A stretch of 64,000 nt of DNA from Streptomyces cucumeris (GTDB lineage: Bacteria; Actinomycetota; Actinomycetes; Streptomycetales; Streptomycetaceae), in contig NZ_JANCLX010000018.1 of assembly GCF_024295805.1 (NCBI RefSeq), positions 74,197 through 138,196 of the forward strand. Direction: 5' to 3'. The notes under the pieces were generated by a model, which saw only the letters and a program-made list of their open reading frames with translations, ran no database searches and had not been told where the DNA came from. The translations under genes were made by a program, and so were the position numbers. Of this stretch, positions 7,444 through 15,494 are shown in pieces (within the stretch, counting starts at the first letter, position 1; every line of letters begins with the position of its first letter).

Positions 7444-8799
7444 TCAGAGGTGGTAGGCGTACTCGGTGAACTCCCAGTCGGTGACGTGGCGTTCGAAGCG
7501 CTGGACCTCATCGCGTTTGTAGGAGAGGAAGGACGCGGTGAAGTCCTTGCCGAGGACTTCGGTCAGGGCCTCGTCGGCCTCCAGGGCGTCCAGCGCCGCG
7601 CCCAGGGTTCGCGGTAGCTGAGCGGACTTCCCCGGGTCGTAGCCGTAGCCCTCGAGCGGGGCGGGTGGCTCCGCCGCGTCCCGGATGCCGAGCAGCGCGG
7701 CGGCGCACACCGACGCGATGGCGAGGTAGGGGTTGGCGCCCGCGTCGCCGAGGCGCAGTTCGAGGCGGGTGCCGGCGCCGCGCTCGGGCGGTATGCGGAC
7801 CATGGCGCTGCGGTTGTCCAGGCCCCAGTCGATGAGCCAGGGAGCGAGGGTGTCGGGCCCGAAACGCTTGTAGGAGTTGACGGTCGGGTTGTGCAGCGCG
7901 GCCAGCGCCGGGGCGTGGGCGAGGATGCCCGCGACGGCGTGGCGCGCGGTGTCGGTAAGGCCGAAGGGGGCGGCGGCGTCGGCGAAGGCGTTGTGGCCCT
8001 CGGGGGTCTCACAGGACAGGTGGAGGTGGAAGCCGGAGCCGCCCGCGTCATTGCGCGGTTTGGCCATGAAGGTGGCCAGTTTGCCGTCCTTGCGGGCCAG
8101 TTCCTTGACGGCGGACTTGAAGCGGAAGGCGCGGTCGGCGGCGTCCAGACAGGCGGAGTGGATCAGGTTGATCTCGTACTGGCCCCCGTCGAACTCGTGG
8201 TTGCCGGTGACCACCCCGATGCCGAGGTCGCGCAGCTGCCGCAGGGTGCGCAGCAGGTGGTTGCCGGGGTCGGCGCGCAGCCCCGCGGTGTACACGGCGC
8301 CGGGGACCTCCGAGTGGCGCCGCCAGCCGGACGGCGCAGCCGGATCCGGTTCGAACAGGAAGTACTCCAGCTCGGGGCCGACGACCGGGTGCAGCCCGGC
8401 CTCGGCGCAGCGGGTGAGGACGGAGCGCAGCAGATCGCGCGGTGATTCGGGCGCCGGTGCGCCGGTGGCCGGATCGGTGGTGTCACCGAGGCACCAGGCG
8501 ACCCCGGGCTCCCACGGCAGGGTGACCAGGGTGTCCAGATCGGGGGTGACGACCACATCGGGCAGTCCCGCGTCGAGACCGCCCGCGACCGGGACCACGT
8601 CCCCCTGGGGGCTGGTGTGGTAGACGGCGCGACAGAAGGCCAGTCCGTGTGCGCAGGCGGACGGGAGGTGTTCCAGCAGGACGTCGCGGGACCGGTCGAT
8701 CCCGATGAGATCGGGGAAGGACACCCGGACCACGTCGATGCCCTCGGTGGCGAGCCGATCCATGTGGTGGCGGATATGCGCGGGGTCGTGGGCGGTCAC
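7444..8799 (-). CDS. Glutamine synthetase-like gamma-glutamyl-amine ligase
   Basis: About 451 residues. GAGGAGG sits 5-6 bases before the GTG at 8799. Glutamine synthetase fold: metal and substrate motifs VVGPELEYFLFEP, GNHEFDGGQYEINL, GSGFHLHLSC, NPTVNSYKRF and DNRSAMVRIP are all present. The divergence from housekeeping GlnA, and the PuuC- and PuuD-like genes in the same island, suggest an ATP-dependent gamma-glutamylation of an amine (PuuA, IpuC or GlnA3/GlnA4 type) rather than ammonia assimilation. It is first in a minus-strand operon with the P450; its promoter region carries an operator at 8837-8854. The amine substrate is unknown. Confidence 0.88.
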   Translation of the reverse strand: MTAHDPAHIRHHMDRLATEGIDVVRVSFPDLIGIDRSRDVLLEHLPSACAHGLAFCRAVYHTSPQGDVVPVAGGLDAGLPDVVVTPDLDTLVTLPWEPGVAWCLGDTTDPATGAPAPESPRDLLRSVLTRCAEAGLHPVVGPELEYFLFEPDPAAPSGWRRHSEVPGAVYTAGLRADPGNHLLRTLRQLRDLGIGVVTGNHEFDGGQYEINLIHSACLDAADRAFRFKSAVKELARKDGKLATFMAKPRNDAGGSGFHLHLSCETPEGHNAFADAAAPFGLTDTARHAVAGILAHAPALAALHNPTVNSYKRFGPDTLAPWLIDWGLDNRSAMVRIPPERGAGTRLELRLGDAGANPYLAIASVCAAALLGIRDAAEPPAPLEGYGYDPGKSAQLPRTLGAALDALEADEALTEVLGKDFTASFLSYKRDEVQRFERHVTDWEFTEYAYHL

Positions 8800-8836
8800 C
8801 GATGCCTCCTCGGGCGGTTCGGATACCTGGGGGCGT

Positions 8837-8854
8837 TCATTTGACGCCAAACGT
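8837..8854. promoter_or_regulatory. Operator A of the catabolic island
   Basis: TCATTT-GACGCC-AAACGT, two mismatches from the TCGTTT-N6-AAACGA pattern seen at 15444-15461. It lies about 38 bases upstream of the glutamine-synthetase-like start. Part of a set of similar sites at 8944, 15444 and 19851. Confidence 0.6.
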
Positions 8855-8916
8855 TATGGAGGGAGGTCTCGCCCCGCAAGGGGGTCGGGCCACATATTTA
8901 TCCATCTGGATAGGCA

Positions 8917-8945
8917 TTGACCAGGGTCCGATGGCTGCCTATCTT
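8917..8945 (+). promoter_or_regulatory. Promoter of the ferredoxin operon
   Basis: TTGACC (8917-8922) and TATCTT (8940-8945) are separated by 17 bases, close to the vegetative sigma consensus. Operator B (8944-8961) overlaps the -10 end, as expected for repression. Confidence 0.6.
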
Positions 8946-8961
8946 GTTTGAAGCCAAACGA
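8944..8961. promoter_or_regulatory. Operator B of the catabolic island
   Basis: TTGTTT-GAAGCC-AAACGA, one mismatch from a perfect 6-6-6 inverted repeat. It shares AAGCCAAACGAGT-like sequence with the reverse complement of the site before the permease gene. It overlaps the probable -10 box of the ferredoxin operon. Confidence 0.7.
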
Positions 8962-9069
8962 GTCAAGGGATGCGTTCCGCGCCCCTTGTGGCCGGGGCCC
9001 GGCCACCGTGCCGGGCCCCTTCTTCTTCCCGCACTCCCCGGACGCCCTCACCTCCAGGAGGAACCGGCC

Positions 9070-9267
9070 ATGAAGGTCGTCGTCGACATGAACAAATGCC
9101 AGGACCACGGCCAGTGCGTCTTCGCCGCCCCCGATGTCTTCCAGCTCGACGACGCGGGACATCTGGTGTTCGTGAGCGAGCCGGACGAGGCGCTGCGCAC
9201 CGATGTCGAGGACGCGGCCGACGTCTGTCCGCTCCAGGCCATCCGGGTCGAGGACACCACCCCGTGA
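9070..9267 (+). CDS. 3Fe-4S ferredoxin (P450 partner)
   Basis: 65 residues, from the ATG at 9070 after CAGGAGGAACC. The cluster motif is CQDHGQC plus VCP, that is Cys-x2-His-x2-Cys with a later Cys-Pro: the second cysteine of a 4Fe-4S motif is replaced by histidine, typical of 3Fe-4S ferredoxins that feed actinobacterial P450s. It overlaps the reductase gene by 4 bases (GTGA) and is divergent from the ligase-P450 operon. Confidence 0.9.
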   Translation: MKVVVDMNKCQDHGQCVFAAPDVFQLDDAGHLVFVSEPDEALRTDVEDAADVCPLQAIRVEDTTP

Positions 9268-10517
9268 CCGGCCGCATCGCCGTCGCCGGTGCCTCCATGG
9301 GCGGACTGCGCGCCGCCGAACAACTGCGCGCCGCGGGCTGGGCCGGAGAGATCACGGTGTTCGGCGACGAACCCCATATGCCCTACAACCGGCCACCCCT
9401 CTCCAAGGAGGCGCTGGCCGGGGAGACCCCCTTCGCCTCCCTCGCCCTCACCCCGCGTGCGAGCGCCGCCGATGTGGTGTGGCGGCTGAACACCACCGTG
9501 ACCGGCGCCCGGCTCACCGAGCGGGTCCTCGAACTGGACGGCGGCGAGCGGTCCGGCTACGACGGACTGGTGGTCGCCACCGGTACCCGCCCCCGGCGGC
9601 TGCGCTGCGCGGGCCCCTCCGGCCCCGGCAGCGGCCGCCACACCGTACGCACCCTCGACGACGCCCACGGGCTGCGGGAGGAGCTGATTCCCGGCGCGCG
9701 CGTGGTCGTGATCGGCGCCGGATTCATCGGCTGCGAGGTGGCCGCCACCGCGGCCGGACTCGGGGTCGCCGAGGTGACCGTGGTCGACCCCGAACCGCTG
9801 CCGATGCTCCGCCCGCTCGGCGCGCCCCTCGCCCGTGAACTGCTCCGCCGCCATGAGCTGCGCGGGGTGCGCTTCGCGCTGGGCCGGGGCGTCACCGGCC
9901 TCGAAGGCGCGCGGCGGATCAGCGGTGTGCTGCTGGCGGACGGCTCGGTGCTGCCCGCCGACGTGGTGGTCGAGGCCATCGGCTCGGTCCCCGGCACCGG
10001 ATGGCTGGAGGGCAATGGACTCGACCTGTCCGACGGGGTGCTGACCGACGCGCACCTGCGCGTGGTGGCACACGGTGAGGCCGTACCGGAGGTGGTCGCG
10101 GTGGGTGACGCGGCCCGTTTCCCCAACGCCCGCTACGACGCGGTGGCGCGCCGGGTCGAGCACTGGTCCATCCCCGGCGACACCGCCCGATGCGCCGCCA
10201 GGAGCCTGGTGGCGGCCCTCACCGGAGCCGAACGCGACCCCGCGCCGTTCGCGCCGCTGCCCACCTTCTGGAGCGACCAGCACGACTTCCGGCTCCAGTC
10301 CTTCGGCGCCCCCGGACTCGGCACCGCCGACATCCGGATTCTCGACGGCGACCTTACGGGCGATGTGGTGGCCGGCTACCACACCGCGGACGGACGGCTG
10401 ACCGGAGTGGTCGCGCTCGGCGGCCGCGGCGCCGCCGCCCTGGCCGCCCGCCACCGCGCCCGGCTACTCCAGCAGCCCGCCCTCACCGACCCCGCCCCCA
10501 CTCCCGCCACTGTCTGA
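9264..10517 (+). CDS. FAD/NAD(P)H-dependent ferredoxin reductase
   Basis: About 417 residues, starting at the GTG that overlaps the ferredoxin stop. N-terminal FAD-binding loop (VAGASMGGLRAAEQL), central NAD(P)H-binding loop (VVVIGAGFIGCEVAATAAGLG) and a second FAD motif (EVVAVGDAARF) give the layout of oxygenase-coupled NADH:ferredoxin reductases (rubredoxin/putidaredoxin reductase type). It should pass electrons from NAD(P)H to the adjacent ferredoxin and on to the P450 encoded divergently. The next gene begins 11 bases downstream, so it continues into the catabolic operon. Confidence 0.9.
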   Translation: MTGRIAVAGASMGGLRAAEQLRAAGWAGEITVFGDEPHMPYNRPPLSKEALAGETPFASLALTPRASAADVVWRLNTTVTGARLTERVLELDGGERSGYDGLVVATGTRPRRLRCAGPSGPGSGRHTVRTLDDAHGLREELIPGARVVVIGAGFIGCEVAATAAGLGVAEVTVVDPEPLPMLRPLGAPLARELLRRHELRGVRFALGRGVTGLEGARRISGVLLADGSVLPADVVVEAIGSVPGTGWLEGNGLDLSDGVLTDAHLRVVAHGEAVPEVVAVGDAARFPNARYDAVARRVEHWSIPGDTARCAARSLVAALTGAERDPAPFAPLPTFWSDQHDFRLQSFGAPGLGTADIRILDGDLTGDVVAGYHTADGRLTGVVALGGRGAAALAARHRARLLQQPALTDPAPTPATV

Positions 10518-10528
10518 GGAGCCACGCC

Positions 10529-11335
10529 ATGTCCGGCCTCCGCGGCTACTTCCACCCCAAGACGGCGACCGGAGCGTCGTCCCTCATCCCCGCACCGCCC
10601 TGGCACTACTCCGGCGACCTGCTCACCGTCGAGTACCGCACCGACCCCGCGCGGGTGCGGGAGCTGCTGCCCGCGCCACTGGAGCTCGCCGAGGAGGACC
10701 CCGGCGCGGTCGCGCTGATCTGGGCCGACTGGCAGTCGTGCTCGGCCACCGGGGAGGAACTGCTGGACCCGGTGCGCGCCCAGTACAAGGAGGTGTTCGC
10801 GGTGGTCCGCTGTGCCTACCGCGGACAGACCTACTCCCGCTGCGTCTACATCTGGGTCGACAAGGACTTCGCCATCGCCCGCGGACTGCACCAGGGCTAC
10901 CCCAAGAAGCTGGGCTCGGTGCACCTGACCCGTCCCCACCCCTACGGTCCGGCGCCCCGGATCGCCCCCGGCGCCCGCTTCGGCGCCACCCTGGCCGCCG
11001 CGGACCGCCGGCTGGCCCAGGCGGTGCTGACGCTGCGCGAACCGTCGGAGACCGGTGGTTTCGTCAACGGCCACCCCATGGCCCACCACCGCTGGCTGCC
11101 CTCCATCGAGAAGGGCGGGGGACTGGCCCTGGACGAGCTGATCGCCACCGGCGCGGCCGCGTTCGAAGCCGGTCAGGCATGGACCGGTGACGCCGAGCTC
11201 GAGCTCTTCGAGGCGCCCACCGAGGAACTGGCGCGGCTGGAGATCCACGAACCGATCGCCGCGTACTACCGGCAGGTCGGCGTGGTCTGGGACGGCGGCC
11301 GCCTGCTGGAGTCCGGCACCTCGGGCGCGTCCTGA
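10529..11335 (+). CDS. Acetoacetate decarboxylase-fold enzyme
   Basis: 268 residues; GAGGAGCC precedes the ATG. Similarity to the ADC family: SLIPAPPWHYSGDLLTVEYRTDP near the start, a central YRGQTYSRCVYIWVDKDFAIARG block, and HQGYPKKLGSVHLTRP, whose lysines are in the region of the Schiff-base lysine of acetoacetate decarboxylase. Besides decarboxylases the family contains aldolase-dehydratases acting on 2-oxo acids. Sitting between the P450 redox genes and the meta-cleavage genes, it probably acts on a catabolic intermediate; which one is not clear. Operon spacing is tight on its upstream side. Confidence 0.8.
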   Translation: MSGLRGYFHPKTATGASSLIPAPPWHYSGDLLTVEYRTDPARVRELLPAPLELAEEDPGAVALIWADWQSCSATGEELLDPVRAQYKEVFAVVRCAYRGQTYSRCVYIWVDKDFAIARGLHQGYPKKLGSVHLTRPHPYGPAPRIAPGARFGATLAAADRRLAQAVLTLREPSETGGFVNGHPMAHHRWLPSIEKGGGLALDELIATGAAAFEAGQAWTGDAELELFEAPTEELARLEIHEPIAAYYRQVGVVWDGGRLLESGTSGAS

Positions 11336-11402
11336 GCACCGCCCCCCGACCGCAGTCGGCATGAGCCGGACGACCCGACCCCCTCGTCACACGGAGCGCA
11401 GG

Positions 11403-12878
11403 ATGACCCACCGGACCACCGTCGCCGGGATCCCCGTCGACACCTGGCACTGGATCGGCGGCCGGCGTGTCGCCTCCCCGGACACCTTCACCGATGTCTC
11501 CCCGATCGACGGCACCGCCCTCGCCGAGATCGCCCGGGGCGGCGCCACCGAGGCCGCGGCGGCGGTGGCCGCCGCCCGTGACGCCTTCCCCGCCTGGGCC
11601 GCGACCCCGCACACCGAGCGGGCGCGGGTGCTGCACGCCATCGCCGACGGGGTGGAGAAGCGGCTGGAGGACCTCGCGGCCGTCGAAACCGCCGACAACG
11701 GCGCGCTGCTGCGCTCCCACCGCCGCGGAGTGATGCCCCGCGTCGCCCACAACTTCCGCTTCTTCGCCGACTGGCTGCTGAAACTGGACGGGGAGCACGA
11801 GGACTTCACCACCCGCGGCCACACCAATCACATCACCTGGGACCCGGCCGGGCCCTGCGCGCTCATCACCCCCTGGAACGCGCCGCTGATGCTGGCCACC
11901 TGGAAGGTCGCCCCGGCCCTCGCCGCCGGGAACACCGTGGTCCTCAAACCCGCCGAATGGTCCCCGCTGACCGCCTCGCTGCTCGCCGACATCGCCGCCG
12001 AGGCCGGGCTGCCGCCCGGTGTGCTCAACGTCCTCCAGGGCTTCGGGGCCGAGGCGGGCAGTGCCCTGGTCTCCGACCCCGGGGTGCGCCGCATCAGTTT
12101 CACCGGCTCGGTACCCACCGCCGGGCACATCGCACGGGCCGCCGCCGCGCATCTCACCCCGCTCAGCCTGGAACTGGGCGGCAAGTCGCCGCTGCTGGTG
12201 TTCGCCGACGCCGATCTCGACCTGGCCGTGGACCTGGCCGTGGAGCAGTACGACAACGCCGGGCAGGTGTGTCTGGCCGCCACCCGGTTGCTCGTCGAAT
12301 CCCCGGTGGCCGAGGAGTTCACCCGGCGCTTCACCGAGAAGGCCGCCGCACTCGTCCAGGGCGACCCCCGGGAGGAGGCCACCGACATCGGCCCGGTCAT
12401 CCACGCCCGCCAGCTTGAGAAGATCGACGGCTTCGTCCGCCGCGCCCTGGACGCGGGGGCCCGCGCGGTGGTCGGCGGCGGCCCGCACACCGGACCCGGC
12501 GGCCTGTACTACGCGCCGACGCTGCTCACCGATGTCGCGCAGGACTCCGAGATCGTGCAGGAGGAGGTGTTCGGACCGGTGCTCACCCTCCAGACCTTCG
12601 ACACCGAGGAGGAGGCCGTCATCCTCGCCAACGACACCCGGTTCGGCCTTGCCGCCACCATCGCCACCGGCGACCGGGAACGCGCCGGGCGGGTGGCCGG
12701 CCGGCTCGTCGCGGGCACCGTCTGGGTCAACTGCTTCTTCGTCCGCGACCTCCAGGCGCCGTTCGGCGGCTCCCGCAGCTCCGGTATCGGCCGCGAGGGC
12801 GGCACCTGGAGCTTCGACTTCTACTGCGACCTCAAGAACACCGTCACCGCCCCGAAGGGATGGCAGAGCCATGGGTGA
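11403..12878 (+). CDS. Aldehyde dehydrogenase, HpaE-like (semialdehyde dehydrogenase)
   Basis: 491 residues, ATG after GAGCGCAGG. Catalytic Glu in LELGGKSP (about 257) and nucleophile Cys in NAGQVC (about 290), with the NAD-binding FTGSVPTAG loop, are present. The gene directly overlaps an HpaD-like extradiol dioxygenase gene, which is followed by an HpaG-like gene. That order matches 5-carboxymethyl-2-hydroxymuconate-semialdehyde dehydrogenase of homoprotocatechuate breakdown, which oxidises the ring-cleavage product. Alternative: dehydrogenase of another aromatic ring-cleavage semialdehyde. Eight-base overlap with the next gene implies translational coupling. Confidence 0.85.
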   Translation: MTHRTTVAGIPVDTWHWIGGRRVASPDTFTDVSPIDGTALAEIARGGATEAAAAVAAARDAFPAWAATPHTERARVLHAIADGVEKRLEDLAAVETADNGALLRSHRRGVMPRVAHNFRFFADWLLKLDGEHEDFTTRGHTNHITWDPAGPCALITPWNAPLMLATWKVAPALAAGNTVVLKPAEWSPLTASLLADIAAEAGLPPGVLNVLQGFGAEAGSALVSDPGVRRISFTGSVPTAGHIARAAAAHLTPLSLELGGKSPLLVFADADLDLAVDLAVEQYDNAGQVCLAATRLLVESPVAEEFTRRFTEKAAALVQGDPREEATDIGPVIHARQLEKIDGFVRRALDAGARAVVGGGPHTGPGGLYYAPTLLTDVAQDSEIVQEEVFGPVLTLQTFDTEEEAVILANDTRFGLAATIATGDRERAGRVAGRLVAGTVWVNCFFVRDLQAPFGGSRSSGIGREGGTWSFDFYCDLKNTVTAPKGWQSHG

Positions 12879-13791
12879 GATCGCCGGGGCGGGACTGCTC
12901 GCCCATGTGCCGACCATCGTCCTCCCGGAAGAGGACCGGCTGCGGCTGAACGGGGGCCGGGAGATCACCCTCGTCACCGGACTCGAGCAGCTCCGCCGTG
13001 AGGTGTTCGAACGCGATGACTACGACACCGTGGTGGTGCTCGACTCCCACTGGGCCACCACCGTGGAGTTCGTGGTCACCGCCCAGTCGCGCCGGGCGGG
13101 TCTGTTCACCTCCGAGGAACTGCCGCGCGGAATGTGCCGGATGCCCTTCGACTTCCCCGGCGACCCCGAACTCGCCCACAACGTCGCGCGGTTCGCCGGG
13201 AAGCACGGCACCTGGATCACCGCCATCGACGATCCGTATCTGCCGGTGTACTACGCGACCATCAACCTCTGGACGTTCCTCGGCGCCGGGCTGGCGGACA
13301 AGCGCTGGGTGTCCATCGGCGTCTGTCAGACCGGTGACGCCGAGGACCACCTCCGGCTCGGCCGGGCCCTGGCCGACGGTATCGCCGCCACCCCCGGCCG
13401 CCGGGTGCTGCTGATCGCGTCCGGTGCGCTCTCGCACACCTTCTGGCCGCTGCGCGAACTGCGTGACCACGAGTCCAGCGACCCCGCGCACATCTTCACC
13501 CCCGAGGCCCGCGCCGCCGACGAAGAGCGCATCGCGTGGTTCAAGGAGGGCCGCCACGACGAGGTGCTGCGCACCATGCCGGAGTTCCTGGTCCACAAGC
13601 CCGAGGCCCGCTTCTCCCACTACCTGATGATGGCCGGAGCCCTCGGCGGGGCGGACTGCACCGCACCCGCCCGCCAGTACGGCGCCTACGAGAACTCCAT
13701 CGGCACCGGCCAGGTCCACCTCTGGTTCGACCGTCCCGCCGCCGGCTGGACCGCGCCCCGCACCGTGACACAGGAGTCCGCCCATGCCTGA
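12871..13791 (+). CDS. Class III extradiol dioxygenase, HpaD-like
   Basis: 306 residues. Non-heme Fe(II) ring-cleaving enzyme of the LigB superfamily. Iron ligands His12 (LLAHVPT) and His60 (LDSHW), the catalytic His in IASGALSHTFW (about 189), and a late Glu in YENSIGTGQVHLWF match homoprotocatechuate 2,3-dioxygenase of the HpaD type (HVPS, FDTHW, SGSLSHRF, SSGTGQV in the E. coli enzyme). FTSEELPRGM is also family-like. It overlaps its upstream ALDH gene by 8 bases and the downstream FAH gene by 8 bases. The likely substrate is 3,4-dihydroxyphenylacetate or a similar catechol. Confidence 0.87.
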   Translation: MGEIAGAGLLAHVPTIVLPEEDRLRLNGGREITLVTGLEQLRREVFERDDYDTVVVLDSHWATTVEFVVTAQSRRAGLFTSEELPRGMCRMPFDFPGDPELAHNVARFAGKHGTWITAIDDPYLPVYYATINLWTFLGAGLADKRWVSIGVCQTGDAEDHLRLGRALADGIAATPGRRVLLIASGALSHTFWPLRELRDHESSDPAHIFTPEARAADEERIAWFKEGRHDEVLRTMPEFLVHKPEARFSHYLMMAGALGGADCTAPARQYGAYENSIGTGQVHLWFDRPAAGWTAPRTVTQESAHA

Positions 13792-14632
13792 GTACCGCCG
13801 CATCCTGCTCGACGGCGCCGTCGTCCAGACCGTCGTCGACGGTGAGGAACTGGTCGCCGGGGACGGCCGGAGGGTCAAGGCGGAGGAAGCGCGCCACCTG
13901 CCGCCCGTCGTGCCCACCAAGGTGATCGCCGTCCACCTCAACCACCGCAGCCGGGTGGAGGAGTTCCGGATCGAGCTGGCCTCCGCGCCCACCTACTTCC
14001 ACAAGCCCACCTCGGCGCTCAACGCCCACCGGGGCGCCGTGGTCCGCCCCGAGGGCTGCTCATGGCTCAACTACGAGGGCGAGGTGGCCATCGTCATCGG
14101 CCGGACCTGCCGCAATGTGTCCCCGGACGAGGCGGGCGCGTACATCGCCGGATACACCGTGGCCAATGACTACGGACTGCATGACTTCCGGGACACCGAC
14201 GCCGGGTCCATGCTGCGGGTCAAGGGCTCGGACACGCTGTGCCCGCTCGGCCCGGGGCTGGTCACCGACTGGGACTTCCGCGGCAAGTACTTGCGCACCT
14301 ACGTCAACGGACGGGTGGTGCAGGACGGTTCGACCGACGAGATGGAGTGGGATATGCACTACCTCGTCGCCGACATCGCCCGCACCATCACCCTCCACCC
14401 CGGTGATGTGCTGCTCTCCGGCACCCCGGCGGGCTCACGCCCGGTGCGGCCCGGCGATGTGGTGGAGGTCGAGGTGGAGGGGCTGGGCAGGCTGAGCAAC
14501 CACATCGTGACCGGGCCCACCCCGGTCCGCACCGACGTCGGGGCCCAGCCCACGGCGTCGGAGGAAGTGCTGTCCACCGCCCTCGGCGGGGACTGGGAGT
14601 TCCGCGGTATCCGCCCGCCCCGGCGTGGCTGA
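13784..14632 (+). CDS. Fumarylacetoacetate hydrolase family protein, HpaG-like
   Basis: 282 residues. The FAH-fold catalytic/metal residues are seen in LNYEGEVAIVIGR (E-x-E) and later YTVANDYGLHDFRDTDAGSMLRVKGSD, with the C-terminal GDVLLSGTPAGSRPVRPGDVVEVEVEGLG block. This class includes the decarboxylase/isomerase HpaG of homoprotocatechuate catabolism and 2-keto-4-pentenoate hydratase-like hydrolases. Its position immediately after HpaE- and HpaD-like genes favours an HpaG role: decarboxylation of the ring-opened product. No hydratase (HpaH) or aldolase (HpaI) gene follows, so the lower steps must be encoded elsewhere or differ. Confidence 0.85.
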   Translation: MPEYRRILLDGAVVQTVVDGEELVAGDGRRVKAEEARHLPPVVPTKVIAVHLNHRSRVEEFRIELASAPTYFHKPTSALNAHRGAVVRPEGCSWLNYEGEVAIVIGRTCRNVSPDEAGAYIAGYTVANDYGLHDFRDTDAGSMLRVKGSDTLCPLGPGLVTDWDFRGKYLRTYVNGRVVQDGSTDEMEWDMHYLVADIARTITLHPGDVLLSGTPAGSRPVRPGDVVEVEVEGLGRLSNHIVTGPTPVRTDVGAQPTASEEVLSTALGGDWEFRGIRPPRRG

Positions 14633-14649
14633 ACCCTCCGGGGCGCCAC

Positions 14650-14667
14650 CCGTCCGGTTCCGGACGG
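14650..14667 (+). terminator. Short hairpin between meta-cleavage operon and TetR gene
   Basis: CCGTCCGG and CCGGACGG form an 8-bp perfect stem with a 2-base loop, 18 bases past the FAH stop. It may attenuate read-through into the TetR gene, or act as that gene's operator instead. Confidence 0.4.
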
Positions 14668-14688
14668 CCGCCGGGTAGGGTCGCCGTC

Positions 14689-15369
14689 ATGACCGAATCC
14701 GCCGGAGCCGCCGGGAGCGGCGAGGCGGCCGCGAACGGCGGCGGGACCGCGGCCGGTGGCGGCAAGCCCCGCAGACGGGTGTCCTACGGGGCGGGCCGTG
14801 AAGCGCTGCTGGCCGCCGCCGTGCGGGTGGTGGCACGGCGCGGGCTGCGCCACCTCACCTACCGCGCGGTGGCGGAGGAGGCCGGGGTCACCCACGGGCT
14901 GGTGGTGCACCACTTCGGTTCCCGTGACGCGCTGATCGAACAGGCGCTGGCCCACTCCGTGCGCACCAGTCTCAGCGTCAGCGCGGTCGAACCCGGGACC
15001 GGCCGGGCCACCGACTTCGCCACCGGTCTGTCCGCGATGGTGACCGGCGATCCGGATGCCCAGGCGTTCCAGTACGAGCTGCTGCTGGAGTCGCGGCGCA
15101 GGCCGGAGCTGCTGCCTCAGCTCCGCGGCCTGTACGAGGAGTACTTCGACGCGGCCCAGCGCGAGCTGTCCCGGATGCTGCCCGAGGGCGCGAACCGTGC
15201 ACTGGCCCGGCTGGTGTTCGCGGCGCTGGACGGCCTGGTGCTGCACCAGCTCGTGCTGGGCGGGGCGGAGCACACCGACGCCGCCCTGGAGGAGCTGCGC
15301 TCGCTGCTGCGGGCGCTGACGGCCGGCACCGCGCCCGGCGCGCACACCGGCACCGCCGACGACGTCTGA
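14689..15369 (+). CDS. TetR family regulator of the catabolic island
   Basis: 226 residues. A Gly/Ala-rich N-terminal tail precedes the HTH (GREALLAAAVRVVARRG ... TYRAVAEEAGVTHGLVVHHFGSRDALIEQALA), and the rest is a ligand-binding helical domain of about 140 residues. It lies between the meta-cleavage operon and the permease operon on the same strand, so it could be co-transcribed with either. Its ligand is probably an island substrate. The extended low-complexity head is unusual for TetR proteins but common in high-GC actinobacteria. Confidence 0.9.
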   Translation: MTESAGAAGSGEAAANGGGTAAGGGKPRRRVSYGAGREALLAAAVRVVARRGLRHLTYRAVAEEAGVTHGLVVHHFGSRDALIEQALAHSVRTSLSVSAVEPGTGRATDFATGLSAMVTGDPDAQAFQYELLLESRRRPELLPQLRGLYEEYFDAAQRELSRMLPEGANRALARLVFAALDGLVLHQLVLGGAEHTDAALEELRSLLRALTAGTAPGAHTGTADDV

Positions 15370-15443
15370 CGGACGTCCGCCGGGGGAGATCCGGTGGTCC
15401 GGCCCCTTGCCAAACGTGTCCGGGCGGCCCACCATGAGGCAAC

Positions 15444-15461
15444 TCGTTTGGCTCAAAACGA
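15444..15461. promoter_or_regulatory. Operator C of the catabolic island
   Basis: TCGTTT-GGCTCA-AAACGA, a perfect 6-6-6 inverted repeat 34 bases upstream of the permease start. A further CAAACG half-site lies at 15411-15416. The best match of the set and the basis of the consensus. Confidence 0.7.
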
Positions 15462-15494
15462 AAATTCGCTCCTCTCCCCGGACAGGTGATCCGC

